Shown here piece by piece: positions 9,149-17,484 of a stretch of DNA of 64,000 nt (positions are counted from its first letter, which is position 1; each line of letters opens with the position of its first letter). The stretch lies in the IMG/VR virus record IMGVR_UViG_3300033153_010210, positions 42,055 to 106,054 of that record; one strand, given 5' to 3'. Below the pieces are notes generated by a model. It ran no database searches. It saw only the letters and a list, made by a program, of their open reading frames with translations, and was not told where the DNA came from. The translations under genes were made by a program, and so were the position numbers. The DNA is from a virus.

Positions 9149-10492
9149 GTGATAAGATTATACTCTCCGGTAAAATTAAATAAAATTAAACTTCAAAAAC
9201 TACCTTCAAACTTATATTTTTCTTCTAAACCTCATGTTCTTGATATTGAAGACTTTATAGAAACTCTCAAAAAATACAATATTTTTGATGTTGTTGTCCT
9301 TATGACACGAGAAGAAATAACAGATTATTATTTCTATAATTTATTTTCTTTTTATGAAAAAAATAATATAAACTTTATTCATTATCCAATCGAAGATTTG
9401 GGAATACCAAAGAGCTTAAAAAGTTTTGATCTAGTTATACATAGAATAATCGATCTGTTAAATAAAGGTAGAAATGTTATAATTCATTGTAGTGGAGGAG
9501 TAGGAAGAAGCGGTCTAGTAATTGTTGGGGTATTAATGAATATACTTAAAAAACCCCCTAATGTTATTCTAGATGTAATAAGAGATCAAAAATTTATTGT
9601 AGAGACTAGAGAACAAGAAATCTTTTTATCTAATTATTATAAAATGATAAAGGCATCAACTGAACAGTTTAAAGAACAAGAAGATTCAGAGGTTGTTGAT
9701 CTTAAAAAAGAAATACTTCAAATTGAACAAGATATAATTAAACTTAGGGCACAACAGCTTGAAACTGACGATCCCGACGAGATAGAAGATATTAAACGAC
9801 AAATTGATGATTTGAACCAACAAAAACAAGATATAAGCGATAAAATAGTAGATATTAAAGAAAGATTATACAATAAAAAATTGAAAAAATTAAAGGAAGA
9901 AATTTCTCTTTTACAAGAAGCTAGAATGATTCCTACATTCCCTGGACATGAAATACAAGGGGACGTCTATGATATATGGCAAAATTATAAAAAAGCTATG
10001 GAAAAACGCAGACCGGATAGCTATTTGGAATATGACAAATTTGAATATTATCTGGAAACCTCCGCTTCTGTATATAAATATAAGAATAGTTATGTAATTG
10101 GACAATATGATGGAAATTTGTTTATTCCAACTCATTTTTCACCTGCCGGGTTAAAGGAAGGTATTGATATAATTAAATCGATGAAAAAATATGATAACAT
10201 TGTATTTATAGTTACTAAAGATCTAAAAGATATGTTAAATAAGATGGGGTTTAAGACTCTTCCTGTTACGATAATAAGACAATTCAGAGGGGTGGATGTT
10301 GAAAAGTCGATAGTCTATTCTAATATATTTTACATAGCTGTTGAGAGAATATGGATGCAATTATTAAGATTGATACAATTTGTAAAAGCTAAATTTAGAA
10401 AAGTTACTTTTAATTTAGTAAATAAATTTAAAGATCGATTTGATTTTGAAGACGATTTTATTATTGATGAAAAAACATTGTATGATGATTAA
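9149..10492 (+). CDS. Dual-specificity/tyrosine-type protein phosphatase with long C-terminal extension
   Basis: 447 residues starting at GTG 9149 behind AAAAAAGG. Residues about 20-175 form a cysteine-dependent phosphatase domain. The P-loop is HCSGGVGRSG (about 113-122), matching H-C-x5-R-S/T, and an upstream aspartate in the IEDLGIP loop (about 86) is a candidate general acid. Residues about 180-255 are a strongly charged coiled coil. The rest (about 270-447) is an unrecognised domain rich in aromatic residues, possibly involved in substrate or virion binding. Known family members hydrolyse phosphotyrosine or phosphoserine/threonine; the target here is unknown. It lies between the W-repeat genes and the virion genes. 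Confidence 0.8.
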   Translation: MIRLYSPVKLNKIKLQKLPSNLYFSSKPHVLDIEDFIETLKKYNIFDVVVLMTREEITDYYFYNLFSFYEKNNINFIHYPIEDLGIPKSLKSFDLVIHRIIDLLNKGRNVIIHCSGGVGRSGLVIVGVLMNILKKPPNVILDVIRDQKFIVETREQEIFLSNYYKMIKASTEQFKEQEDSEVVDLKKEILQIEQDIIKLRAQQLETDDPDEIEDIKRQIDDLNQQKQDISDKIVDIKERLYNKKLKKLKEEISLLQEARMIPTFPGHEIQGDVYDIWQNYKKAMEKRRPDSYLEYDKFEYYLETSASVYKYKNSYVIGQYDGNLFIPTHFSPAGLKEGIDIIKSMKKYDNIVFIVTKDLKDMLNKMGFKTLPVTIIRQFRGVDVEKSIVYSNIFYIAVERIWMQLLRLIQFVKAKFRKVTFNLVNKFKDRFDFEDDFIIDEKTLYDD

Positions 10493-10516
10493 AAAAAACA
10501 AATATTCAGAATAGAA

Positions 10517-10528
10517 TTACTAATATAA
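10517..10528 (+). promoter_or_regulatory. ACTAATAT element, candidate late promoter (leader class)
   Basis: TTACTAATATAA, 27 bases upstream of the ATG at 10556, which has its own GAGGGAG ribosome binding site. One of twelve intergenic copies in the window; the leader therefore fits a transcription start just after the element. Confidence 0.55.
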
Positions 10529-10555
10529 CGGATAAGTAAAAAGAGGGAGATACAA

Positions 10556-11065
10556 ATGGCTGATGTGAAAAAAATCATACAAGACATAGAAAGTAAAGAC
10601 CTTAGTAGTACAAATAAACAACAAGCTGCTTTTGCTGAAATGATAAAAGGATTAGCTTTTAGTGATGATCCTCTCGCAAACAAATTTATGAAAAAAGTGG
10701 ATAAAGCAATTACTAAAATTGCTAAAGATGTATTAAGTAAAGAGGAATCCTTTAGTAAATTTATTACTATTTCAAAAAGCGTTCATATTCCAGAATCCAA
10801 TATTATTCTTACCAAAGGAGATAAAATCAGAATTATAGAACAGGATAAATGGATTCAAAAAGCTGTAAAGCACCCTGGAGCGTTATCTAAAGCCCTTGGT
10901 ATACCGGAAGAGGAAAATATACCAGCAGCATTACTCAATGCGATTATTAATGCAGAAACCGGAGAGACTATATCAAATCCAACAAAGGTGGGCAAGTCTA
11001 GTATCAAAGTAACTACTGAACTTAAAAGAATGGCTAACTTAGCACGTACCTTAAAAGGGATATAA
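10556..11065 (+). CDS. Hypothetical phage protein with HPGAL motif
   Basis: 169 residues, ATG 10556 behind AGAGGGAG. The first half is helical and lysine-rich. The second half contains KWIQKAVKHPGALSKALGIP followed by EEENIPAALLN, a block I recognise from small conserved proteins of many tailed phages but cannot assign a job. It starts the run of genes that leads to the tail sheath and follows an ACTAATAT element, so a virion or assembly role is a reasonable inference. Confidence 0.6.
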   Translation: MADVKKIIQDIESKDLSSTNKQQAAFAEMIKGLAFSDDPLANKFMKKVDKAITKIAKDVLSKEESFSKFITISKSVHIPESNIILTKGDKIRIIEQDKWIQKAVKHPGALSKALGIPEEENIPAALLNAIINAETGETISNPTKVGKSSIKVTTELKRMANLARTLKGI

Positions 11066-11069
11066 CTTA

Positions 11070-11372
11070 ATGAAACAAATTAAAAAAATTTTTCTTTTTA
11101 TTAAGAAATACTGGTTTGTAGTTGCAACTGTTAGTGGCGTAATAATATTTTTTCTTATTAAATTATTTGCTAATACTTCTGTAAAAAAGAACGAAATAAA
11201 GCAAAAAATAGAAGTTATTAAAAAGTCTAATAATGAAACAATTAAAGAAGTAGAAAAAGAAATAAAACAAATGGATGAGGAAATAGAACAGATAAAAAAG
11301 AATAGACGGGAGGTTATTAAAAATAAAAAAGAGCGAGATAAAAAAGCAAAAAAATATTTTAAGGGAATTTAA
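11070..11372 (+). CDS. Small membrane-anchored coiled-coil protein
   Basis: 100 residues, starting 4 bases after the preceding stop. Residues about 15-34 (WFVVATVSGVIIFFLIKLF) form one membrane helix preceded by a basic segment. Residues about 40-100 are a highly charged heptad-like coiled coil (EVEKEIKQMDEEIEQIKK). The topology resembles an inner-membrane spanin subunit or a small virion-associated anchor, but there is no motif to prove either. The next gene encodes a secreted coiled-coil protein, which could be its partner. Confidence 0.6.
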   Translation: MKQIKKIFLFIKKYWFVVATVSGVIIFFLIKLFANTSVKKNEIKQKIEVIKKSNNETIKEVEKEIKQMDEEIEQIKKNRREVIKNKKERDKKAKKYFKGI

Positions 11373-11384
11373 AACAAGAATATT

Positions 11385-11885
11385 ATGAAAAAATTTTTAT
11401 CATTTTTAATGATTTTATATATCTCATTAAATCATCTTACAGCCGAAGAAGTAAAAATAGACCATCCCAACCCTAATAAAGACCCAATTGTTCTTATTGT
11501 CCCCGATACTTACGAGGAGCTTAAAGAAGCCTATATAGAGATGGCAAAATTGTATCTTGGGGAACGATACGATTTGGAACAGTGCTTATCGGATCAAGAA
11601 AAACTTTTTAAAAATTATGATAAAATAAAAGAAGAGGTTATTACTCCTCTTATGGATCAACTTAAAAAGAATGAAAAAGCTATTAAAGATATAGCAAATA
11701 AAAAAGTAAAAATTGAACCATTTCAATTCGGTATATTTCTTCAAACAGGGATAGAACTTAAAAATGAAACAATTATCCATACATTCTACGGAATGCCGTA
11801 CATACAATTATTTCAAACAATAAATGTAGGGGTATTTATTGGATATCCTTTACAGTTAGGAATTGGAGCGGGGGTACAATTTTAG
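11385..11885 (+). CDS. Secreted coiled-coil protein with outer-membrane-like C-terminus
   Basis: 166 residues. The N-terminus is a clear signal peptide (KKFLSFLMILYISLNHLTA, predicted cleavage near residue 20; no lipobox cysteine). The middle is helical and charged. The last 50 residues alternate hydrophobic and polar positions and end in GIGAGVQF, with a C-terminal phenylalanine as in outer-membrane beta strands. Together with the membrane protein encoded just upstream it could form a two-component envelope-spanning system. This is inference from topology only. Confidence 0.55.
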   Translation: MKKFLSFLMILYISLNHLTAEEVKIDHPNPNKDPIVLIVPDTYEELKEAYIEMAKLYLGERYDLEQCLSDQEKLFKNYDKIKEEVITPLMDQLKKNEKAIKDIANKKVKIEPFQFGIFLQTGIELKNETIIHTFYGMPYIQLFQTINVGVFIGYPLQLGIGAGVQF

Positions 11886-12122
11886 ATGATTAAGATATTT
11901 TCAAAGTATGAAAAATTAAAGGAAATACTTAGTAGATATAATGTCAAAGATTGGAATCGAGTACAGATGCAAATATGGCTTAAATTAGTACAAGATAACA
12001 TAGTAGAAATGGACGATATGAATAAACTATTCATGTTTGGTCAAATATTTAGTGATTATTTTGATAAATATGGAAAAATAATTCCTTATGATCTAGTAAA
12101 GAAAAAATTATCAGAGGTATAA
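11886..12122 (+). CDS. Small hypothetical protein
   Basis: 78 residues, ATG directly after the TAG stop of the secreted protein, so probably translationally coupled. Helical, with several aromatic residues; no motif, signal or membrane segment. Position within the virion-gene run is the only clue. Confidence 0.5.
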   Translation: MIKIFSKYEKLKEILSRYNVKDWNRVQMQIWLKLVQDNIVEMDDMNKLFMFGQIFSDYFDKYGKIIPYDLVKKKLSEV

Positions 12123-12126
12123 AATT

Positions 12127-12681
12127 GTGGCTATAACCAGGGGATTCAGAACAGATAGTAGTGGAGTATTTATAACGATGACTTGGGCACATGTACTTGC
12201 ACATAAAGGGGAGGTATTTGAAGTAAATGATTATGATGTAGATGTAGACATAGCAGGGCCTAAATACTGGCATTTCAAAACAGCAGATGACGATGAAAAT
12301 GCGGTTCATTTTCGATATGATGTAACTTGTAATGGTGGTGCAATGATAGAGGTCTTTGAAGACTCCACGCTTTCAAACGACGGCACTTCTCTTACTATAT
12401 TTAACATGAATAGGCAATCTACTAAAACTTCCAGTCTTCTGACTGCATATTATGATCCTGCTGTTAGCAGTGACGGAACAAGACTTACTGTTCATGAAAT
12501 TGGCAGTACGGGAGGCGGGAGCCGTTTTGCAGGTACAGTACCTGGGTTTCTAGGCGCACTAGAATTTATTCTTAAATCCAATACCTCGTATTTAATAAAG
12601 GTAACAGTACGACAAGACGACTCGACTGTGGGCATGAATGTATTCTTTTATGAATATAACTATACAGACTTAACTTCATAA
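12127..12681 (+). CDS. Putative virion protein, head decoration type
   Basis: 184 residues, GTG 12127 behind AGAGG. Beta-rich throughout, with the blocks HVLAHKGEVFEV, HFRYDVTCNGGAMIEVFED, NDGTSLTIFNMNRQS and a glycine-rich GSTGGGSRF loop. I recognise this arrangement from small structural proteins encoded near capsid genes of tailed phages, where they are annotated as structural or head-decoration proteins. No cysteine-rich or enzymatic motif. Assignment is by pattern memory. Confidence 0.5.
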   Translation: MAITRGFRTDSSGVFITMTWAHVLAHKGEVFEVNDYDVDVDIAGPKYWHFKTADDDENAVHFRYDVTCNGGAMIEVFEDSTLSNDGTSLTIFNMNRQSTKTSSLLTAYYDPAVSSDGTRLTVHEIGSTGGGSRFAGTVPGFLGALEFILKSNTSYLIKVTVRQDDSTVGMNVFFYEYNYTDLTS

Positions 12682-12694
12682 TTACTAATATAAT
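12682..12694 (+). promoter_or_regulatory. ACTAATAT element touching an ATG (leaderless class)
   Basis: TTACTAATATAAT ends at 12694 and the start codon begins at 12695. No Shine-Dalgarno sequence is present upstream. If it is a promoter, the transcript would be leaderless. Confidence 0.55.
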
Positions 12695-13399
12695 ATGGCA
12701 GTAGTATCATCATATTACTCTGATAAAAATTTTCTGAATATAGCATACGCAATTGATCTTTCTCTAATAAGCCATTTCTCATCTATGTTATTTAATAATG
12801 ATGTTAACAGGGTACAGTATTCTAGCAATGCATACGCCATGAGAAAAAGAAGCGATAATAATAATGGGCGACTAGATTTACCGTTTTTAAATTTCAAAGC
12901 TGTTAGCTATGAACCAGGAGAAAGAGCTTGGTGGAATGCCTCTGCATATACAAAAGGCGTTTATATACCCGAATTATCACAAAAAATAAAAATGGCGCCT
13001 GTAACAATTGGATATGAAGCATCTATTTGGCTACATAAAGATAGTGATTTACGATACGCCTTTAGTGAACTTATCTTTGATGCAGATAATAAAACAATTT
13101 TAAATGTTCAACAGGCGACATATATAGATATTAATGGACAAACAGTATCTCTTCCTACAGTATTAAATTATACAGGGCTTGATTTTGAACCCGAGTACAA
13201 TGAACAAGACTGGTTAGAACGGAATAATATTCACAGTGCTAGTTTAGATTTTGAGATAGGTACATTTGCTATAAAATCAAATGATAATATATGTATCCCC
13301 GAGAGAGTATTGTTTAACTTTGCTAATACTAAGGATATGAAAAATTATACTTACGATGAAGTATATAACTTTTTAGTTGAAGATTTAAATAGCAAATGA
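12695..13399 (+). CDS. Putative neck or tail-terminator-region virion protein
   Basis: 234 residues, ATG 12695. It has no recognisable family motif. The sequence is mixed alpha/beta with many aromatic residues (RAWWNASAYTKG, ASIWLHKDSDLRYAFSEL). It sits immediately before the tail sheath gene, a place where contractile-tail phages often encode neck or tail-terminator proteins; that is the sole basis of the call. Its start codon directly follows an ACTAATAT element and lacks a Shine-Dalgarno. Confidence 0.5.
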   Translation: MAVVSSYYSDKNFLNIAYAIDLSLISHFSSMLFNNDVNRVQYSSNAYAMRKRSDNNNGRLDLPFLNFKAVSYEPGERAWWNASAYTKGVYIPELSQKIKMAPVTIGYEASIWLHKDSDLRYAFSELIFDADNKTILNVQQATYIDINGQTVSLPTVLNYTGLDFEPEYNEQDWLERNNIHSASLDFEIGTFAIKSNDNICIPERVLFNFANTKDMKNYTYDEVYNFLVEDLNSK

Positions 13400-13419
13400 T
13401 TAACTTTTTAATAGTTCTT

Positions 13420-13432
13420 TTACTAATATAAT
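13420..13432 (+). promoter_or_regulatory. ACTAATAT element before tail sheath (leader class)
   Basis: TTACTAATATAAT, 33 bases upstream of the sheath ATG at 13466; the gene has an AAGGAG site at about 13452. A second partial match (ACTAATATATG) overlaps the sheath start codon. Confidence 0.55.
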
Positions 13433-13465
13433 GTAATATACGTGAAAAGAAAAGGAGACTAATAT

Positions 13466-15043
13466 ATGGCATTATCAAATAGCTGGAGATTAGATGTTCG
13501 TGAAATAGATAAATCTAGTACAGTACGCCTTTCTGTGAATACAACGGGTGCAATGGTAATACGAGCATCAAAAGGGCCTACTAAACCCGTTTTTATAAAT
13601 CCTAATAAAGAACAGAGAATTATTAATCTTTTGGGTAAACCTTCGGTAAGTTATCCTGATGTACAAGAGGTAATAGAATATAATAAGGAAGCCCCGGTGT
13701 GGGTTTCAGCTCCCTATGCTGTAAGTGATACTTATGGGGGGGTATTAGTTTCTTCTACTGGAACAGCTCCATTAGAAAGCGGACTTACTGATTCTGACAT
13801 AGAAAGCTATACTTTTTCTGAAAGTTCACAATATTTTGTTCTTCTTTCAAGAAGTCCTTATAAAACTGATGACCTTGCAGTACTTGTAACTCAAACAATA
13901 TTAAGGGAAAACGAGGCTAATGAGTTAAAAGCATTTGAAATTGAACTTTATCAAAAAGATAAGGGCCTTTGGGATTTAAAAAAAGAGTATACGGTATGTT
14001 TAGATAGCGAGGGAGTAGACGGATTTGGTAGAGGAATATATATAGAAGATGTTCTAGAAAACGACGATTTTCTTAAAGTTATAGTAAATGAAAATTATGA
14101 TACAACGTTGACATTTAATGACGATTCTGAGAAAGTCGAATTTGCTGGAGGCTCTAGGACAGATCCTACGATTGAAGAGTTGACTGATGGGTGGGATTAT
14201 TTTAAAAAACCAAGGCAATATGAAGCAAATATTTTTATGGACTGTACAGCTGATGATGGTATTCCATCTATTTTTAATAATTTACGAAATAATTATCAAA
14301 AATATGCGCACTATATTATAAAACTCCCTATGAGCGAGAATGTATCCACGGCTATTTCTACTAAACAAGATTACGGAATAGATAACAGGGGATTATCGTT
14401 TTCTTGGAATCATGGTAAGGTTAAAAACTTTTATGGCGGATCCTCCTTTTGGACATCTCTTATAGGAAGAGTAGGTAGAAAATATGCTCAAATGGCGCCC
14501 ATTTTTAATGGTGGAGCTCCTGCATGGATCGATGAGAATGGATATGGAGGTCAATTAGGCCCGGGAATAGAGGAAATGGAATTTGACCCTACTGAAACAG
14601 AATTGGAACAACTTGATGAGAATGGTATTAATCCTATAATATTAGATCCGGGAGTTGGGGCTTTAATAGTATCACAGAGAACTGCCCAATCACCGACCAA
14701 ACTTTCTGACACTTCTTGGATTGCTCATAGCAGATTGTTCGATTTTATACTTAAGAATATAATAGAACAAGTTCTAGTACAACAAATTGTGAAACTTAAT
14801 GATACACAACATAGGCAAATGGCTAAATCTAAAGGCAACACAATTATGGCTTCTATAGCTGCTGAAAATCTAATATCTGATTATGCTATAATTTGTGATG
14901 AAACCAATAACACTGATGAAATGTTAGCGCAAAGATATTTTGTATATGATGTAATTCTTAAAGTAACTCCCTATTCAGAGCAGATAAGGTTTAACTTTGT
15001 TAACATAGGACAAACTGTAGAGGTAAGTGAGTTTGTGGGGTAA
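13466..15043 (+). CDS. Tail sheath protein
   Basis: 525 residues, ATG 13466 behind AAAGGAG. The N-terminal part has the sheath-like block VRLSVNTTGAMVIRASKGPTK with the following NPNKEQRIINLLGKPS. The C-terminal third includes VGALIVSQRTAQS, SDTSWIAHSRLFDFILKNI and a final strand IRFNFVNIGQTVEVSEF, as in T4 gp18-type sheath proteins, which polymerise around the tube and contract on infection. Length fits a compact sheath. It is followed directly by the tail tube gene, the usual order in contractile-tailed phages. Confidence 0.85.
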   Translation: MALSNSWRLDVREIDKSSTVRLSVNTTGAMVIRASKGPTKPVFINPNKEQRIINLLGKPSVSYPDVQEVIEYNKEAPVWVSAPYAVSDTYGGVLVSSTGTAPLESGLTDSDIESYTFSESSQYFVLLSRSPYKTDDLAVLVTQTILRENEANELKAFEIELYQKDKGLWDLKKEYTVCLDSEGVDGFGRGIYIEDVLENDDFLKVIVNENYDTTLTFNDDSEKVEFAGGSRTDPTIEELTDGWDYFKKPRQYEANIFMDCTADDGIPSIFNNLRNNYQKYAHYIIKLPMSENVSTAISTKQDYGIDNRGLSFSWNHGKVKNFYGGSSFWTSLIGRVGRKYAQMAPIFNGGAPAWIDENGYGGQLGPGIEEMEFDPTETELEQLDENGINPIILDPGVGALIVSQRTAQSPTKLSDTSWIAHSRLFDFILKNIIEQVLVQQIVKLNDTQHRQMAKSKGNTIMASIAAENLISDYAIICDETNNTDEMLAQRYFVYDVILKVTPYSEQIRFNFVNIGQTVEVSEFVG

Positions 15044-15049
15044 AATTTC

Positions 15050-15060
15050 TACTAATATAA
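15050..15060 (+). promoter_or_regulatory. ACTAATAT element before tail tube (leader class)
   Basis: TACTAATATAA, 21 bases before ATG 15082, with AAAGGAG between them. Confidence 0.5.
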
Positions 15061-15081
15061 AAGAAAGGAGATTTAGAAATT

Positions 15082-15600
15082 ATGAGTATAGAACAGCTAT
15101 ATGATTTAGGAGATGATGCTTTACAGAATTTATTTGAAATGACAATAGCTCCTACTCAATATCTATCAGAACTAGCACCTACTTTATTACGTGTTCAAAA
15201 TTTAACTATCCCTGCTAGTGGTGCAAATAAATATGAAGTTCATTACAAAACGGTAATGATAGAGAAAATAGGAGGTAAGCCTGATTCTCCTAAAGAGTTT
15301 ACTTTTGATATACGAATCGACAGAAATTACTTGGTATATAAAGGTCTTGTTGCTTGGAAGAATGCGGTTAGTAATACTAAGACAGGTGTTATGATGCCAG
15401 ATACCGGTGGGTTAAGAGTCCCTATAACAGTATATCCTGTGACCCCTGAAGGTGATAAAATTACAGGTTTTGGAGAATGGTTATTTGAAGGGTGTTGCCC
15501 CACTAATATAAGTGATATTGGATATGATTATAGCTCGGGAGATCCCATTACGGTAACAGTTACTATGAGTTTTTTGGCCATGAATGATAACAATTTATAA
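15082..15600 (+). CDS. Tail tube protein
   Basis: 172 residues, ATG 15082 behind AAAGGAGAT. The protein is beta-rich with the order FEMTIAPTQYL, VQNLTIPASGANKYEVHYKT, EFTFDIRIDRNYLVYKGLVAWKN and the final TVTVTMSFLAMND, which matches the gp19-type tail tube fold: hexameric rings stacked inside the sheath. It directly follows the sheath gene and is followed by a strong terminator, as expected for a very highly expressed structural pair. Confidence 0.8.
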   Translation: MSIEQLYDLGDDALQNLFEMTIAPTQYLSELAPTLLRVQNLTIPASGANKYEVHYKTVMIEKIGGKPDSPKEFTFDIRIDRNYLVYKGLVAWKNAVSNTKTGVMMPDTGGLRVPITVYPVTPEGDKITGFGEWLFEGCCPTNISDIGYDYSSGDPITVTVTMSFLAMNDNNL

Positions 15601-15631
15601 TTTTTTAAAGCCTTTCCATATTTTATTTTTT

Positions 15632-15657
15632 ATCCCTCTTTTTTGAGGGATTTTTTA
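15632..15657 (+). terminator. Rho-independent terminator after tail tube
   Basis: ATCCCTC, a six-T loop and GAGGGAT form a perfect 7-bp stem at 15632-15651, followed by a T run. It separates the sheath/tube pair from the tail assembly genes. Confidence 0.85.
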
Positions 15658-15677
15658 TTCTCCAAGTAAATGAAAAA

Positions 15678-15690
15678 TTACTAATATAAT
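15678..15690 (+). promoter_or_regulatory. ACTAATAT element near an ATG (leaderless class)
   Basis: TTACTAATATAAT ends 3 bases before the ATG at 15694, which lacks a Shine-Dalgarno. It lies directly behind a terminator, so the downstream genes need a new promoter here. Confidence 0.6.
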
Positions 15691-15693
15691 AGT

Positions 15694-16305
15694 ATGATTC
15701 TATTTAATAAATATCTAAGAAAACTTAGAGCACTCGACATTCAAAATCCTAATTTATGGGAATTCTATTTTACTGATAATCAAGATATTCAATTCAATGT
15801 GGTTAGTATGTCTTTACCTTTTAAATCGTTAGAATTAGAAAAACATAATTCCGGATTACAGTATTACAGATCTTGTTCTTTAGAAGACTCCTTTTCTATT
15901 ACTTTTAATGAAACCACCGACTTTGCTGTACTTTCTTATCTTAAAAGATGGTTTAATGAAATATACGATGAGGAAAATAGAGTTTTTAAAAGCGGTGATC
16001 ATAATAAGATAGGAATAATGAATTTCAGTAAGCATGTGTTTTTTGACATTTTTAGCATTCTAGGCTTACCTGTTACACTTAAAGAACTAGAAAAAAATAC
16101 TCTATCTGTTACATTTTATAATATGCTATTAGCATCTATTGATGCTATTGATTTATCTTACGATAATACATCTGGAGGATTTACAGTAAGTGCCGAATTT
16201 TCTTCTTCAGAAATTCAATTTGATTTCTCTAATATTAAACAACCGTTGTCTGCGGCTATAGAGTCTAGAATTTCTTCTGGATTATCAAGTATGAGATTAG
16301 AATAA
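15694..16305 (+). CDS. Tail tube-like protein (gp19-fold paralogue, possible tube initiator)
   Basis: 203 residues, ATG 15694. The block CSLEDSFSITFNETTDFAVLSYLKRWFNEIYD resembles the central part of T4 gp19-type tube proteins, and the protein is otherwise beta-rich (FNVVSMSLPF, GGFTVSAEFSSSEIQFDF). It could be a second tube protein, a tube initiator or a terminator that uses the same fold. It is encoded between tail tube and chaperone. Confidence 0.6.
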   Translation: MILFNKYLRKLRALDIQNPNLWEFYFTDNQDIQFNVVSMSLPFKSLELEKHNSGLQYYRSCSLEDSFSITFNETTDFAVLSYLKRWFNEIYDEENRVFKSGDHNKIGIMNFSKHVFFDIFSILGLPVTLKELEKNTLSVTFYNMLLASIDAIDLSYDNTSGGFTVSAEFSSSEIQFDFSNIKQPLSAAIESRISSGLSSMRLE

Positions 16306-16319
16306 GGAGATTATAAACC

Positions 16320-17360
16320 ATGAGTGATGAAGTAAAGGATTTCTTTGTTAACGATGAAGAGAATAAACAGCAAGAGATACAAAAAAGTAAGAAAAAAGAT
16401 CAAAGATCAGACATCGTACCTAATGACTATATAAAAGTAAAATTAAGTACCTGTGGAAAACTTTCAGCTCCACCCATTGTTCATGTCAGAGACTATAGCG
16501 GGGAGGAGGCTTTTAAGCTTTCGTTGATGAATGATGATAATATGGTAGAAACTATTATTGATGTAATAAATAATCTTCTATATGAAGATTTTGATGCTGG
16601 GAAATTTCACGAGAGGGAAGTAGAAGAAATTTTACTTAATATTCATGCCAACTTTTGGGATTCTACCATAAGCTATAATTATGAACCTACTGAGGAGGAG
16701 TTAAACGAATTAAAAGAAAGTGATAGTGAAAAATTAAAGAAAATCCAAAATAGCAATGAGCCCTTAAAAGTAGCTATTCCTATAACTAATATCGAAACTA
16801 AACCGTTGCCCGATAATTTCAGTGAGCCTATTTCTATAAAAGATAAGAATATAAAAGTTCAATTTATACTTCCTAGAATTGAACATATTCTTGAAACCAG
16901 CAAATATCTGCAGACAAAATTTGCCCAGGAAGATCAAAAATTTGCTACTTTAAAACAAATAATAAGCCATAATGATAGAATGAAAAGAGAGAGAAAATTT
17001 AATGAAATAGAATACATTTCAGAAGATAAAATGCAAGAATATAATAATTATCAAATTAGAAGAACTAGAGAATATATATTAATACAGCAATCGCTACTGA
17101 TTAAAAAAATTAATAATCAAAAATTAATAACAATAAATGAAAAAAGAAAGGCGTATGAACGAATACCTCAGAGATTATGGGATGTCCTGGGAAATATACT
17201 AAATAAAGACCTGTTTTTTGGCGTACAAAGAGAAGTAAAAGTCAAATCTCCATTAACTAACAAAAAAGTTACTAGGAGGTTTCAATTTCGATTATTGGAT
17301 TTTATACCGACCCTGGAGTTACAGGACACTTCAGGATATACTATTTCATTTGGGGAATAG
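16320..17360 (+). CDS. Tail assembly chaperone / baseplate hub assembly-like protein
   Basis: 346 residues, ATG 16320 behind AAGGAG. The N-terminus is charged and flexible. Residues about 50-125 contain VHVRDYSGEEAFKLSLM and NNLLYEDFDAGKFHEREVEEILLNIHANFW, a pattern I associate with T4 gp26/gp51-type baseplate hub assembly proteins and tail chaperones. Residues about 175-275 form a long charged helical region. Its place between tail tube and tape measure is the classical place of tail assembly chaperones, which are often made in two forms by frameshifting. The +1 frame at its end stays open (separate entry). Confidence 0.6.
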   Translation: MSDEVKDFFVNDEENKQQEIQKSKKKDQRSDIVPNDYIKVKLSTCGKLSAPPIVHVRDYSGEEAFKLSLMNDDNMVETIIDVINNLLYEDFDAGKFHEREVEEILLNIHANFWDSTISYNYEPTEEELNELKESDSEKLKKIQNSNEPLKVAIPITNIETKPLPDNFSEPISIKDKNIKVQFILPRIEHILETSKYLQTKFAQEDQKFATLKQIISHNDRMKRERKFNEIEYISEDKMQEYNNYQIRRTREYILIQQSLLIKKINNQKLITINEKRKAYERIPQRLWDVLGNILNKDLFFGVQREVKVKSPLTNKKVTRRFQFRLLDFIPTLELQDTSGYTISFGE

Positions 17361-17484
17361 TAATTTCAGTGAAACATATTTTGATTATATGAGAATGCCA
17401 GCTCATATAATTAGAGACAGATTTAAGAAGTGGAAAAAATTAATGGAAAAACAAAACATAAATAATAAAAGGTTTTCCTTATGA
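17349..17484 (+). other. Probable +1 programmed frameshift and extension of the chaperone
   Basis: The zero frame ends TTT GGG GAA TAG. Skipping one base at the GGG-GAA step continues for 42 residues, containing SNFSETYFDYMRMP and IIRDRFKKWKKLM, ending at TGA 17482-17484. That TGA overlaps the tape measure ATG (17481) as ATGA. The 120-base gap would otherwise be the only empty stretch in a very compact operon. The alternative of a separate 31-codon gene from ATG 17389 has no ribosome binding site. The exact slip site is inferred. Confidence 0.55.

Noticed and set aside
15501-15513. ACTAATATAAG inside the tail tube gene
   Set aside because: It lies within coding sequence (P-T-N-I-S) in the middle of a gene, with no start codon after it. 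Counted as chance in an AT-rich genome.
17389-17484. Separate 31-codon gene before the tape measure
   Set aside because: No ribosome binding site, and the frame is open well upstream of its ATG. An extension by frameshift explains it better.
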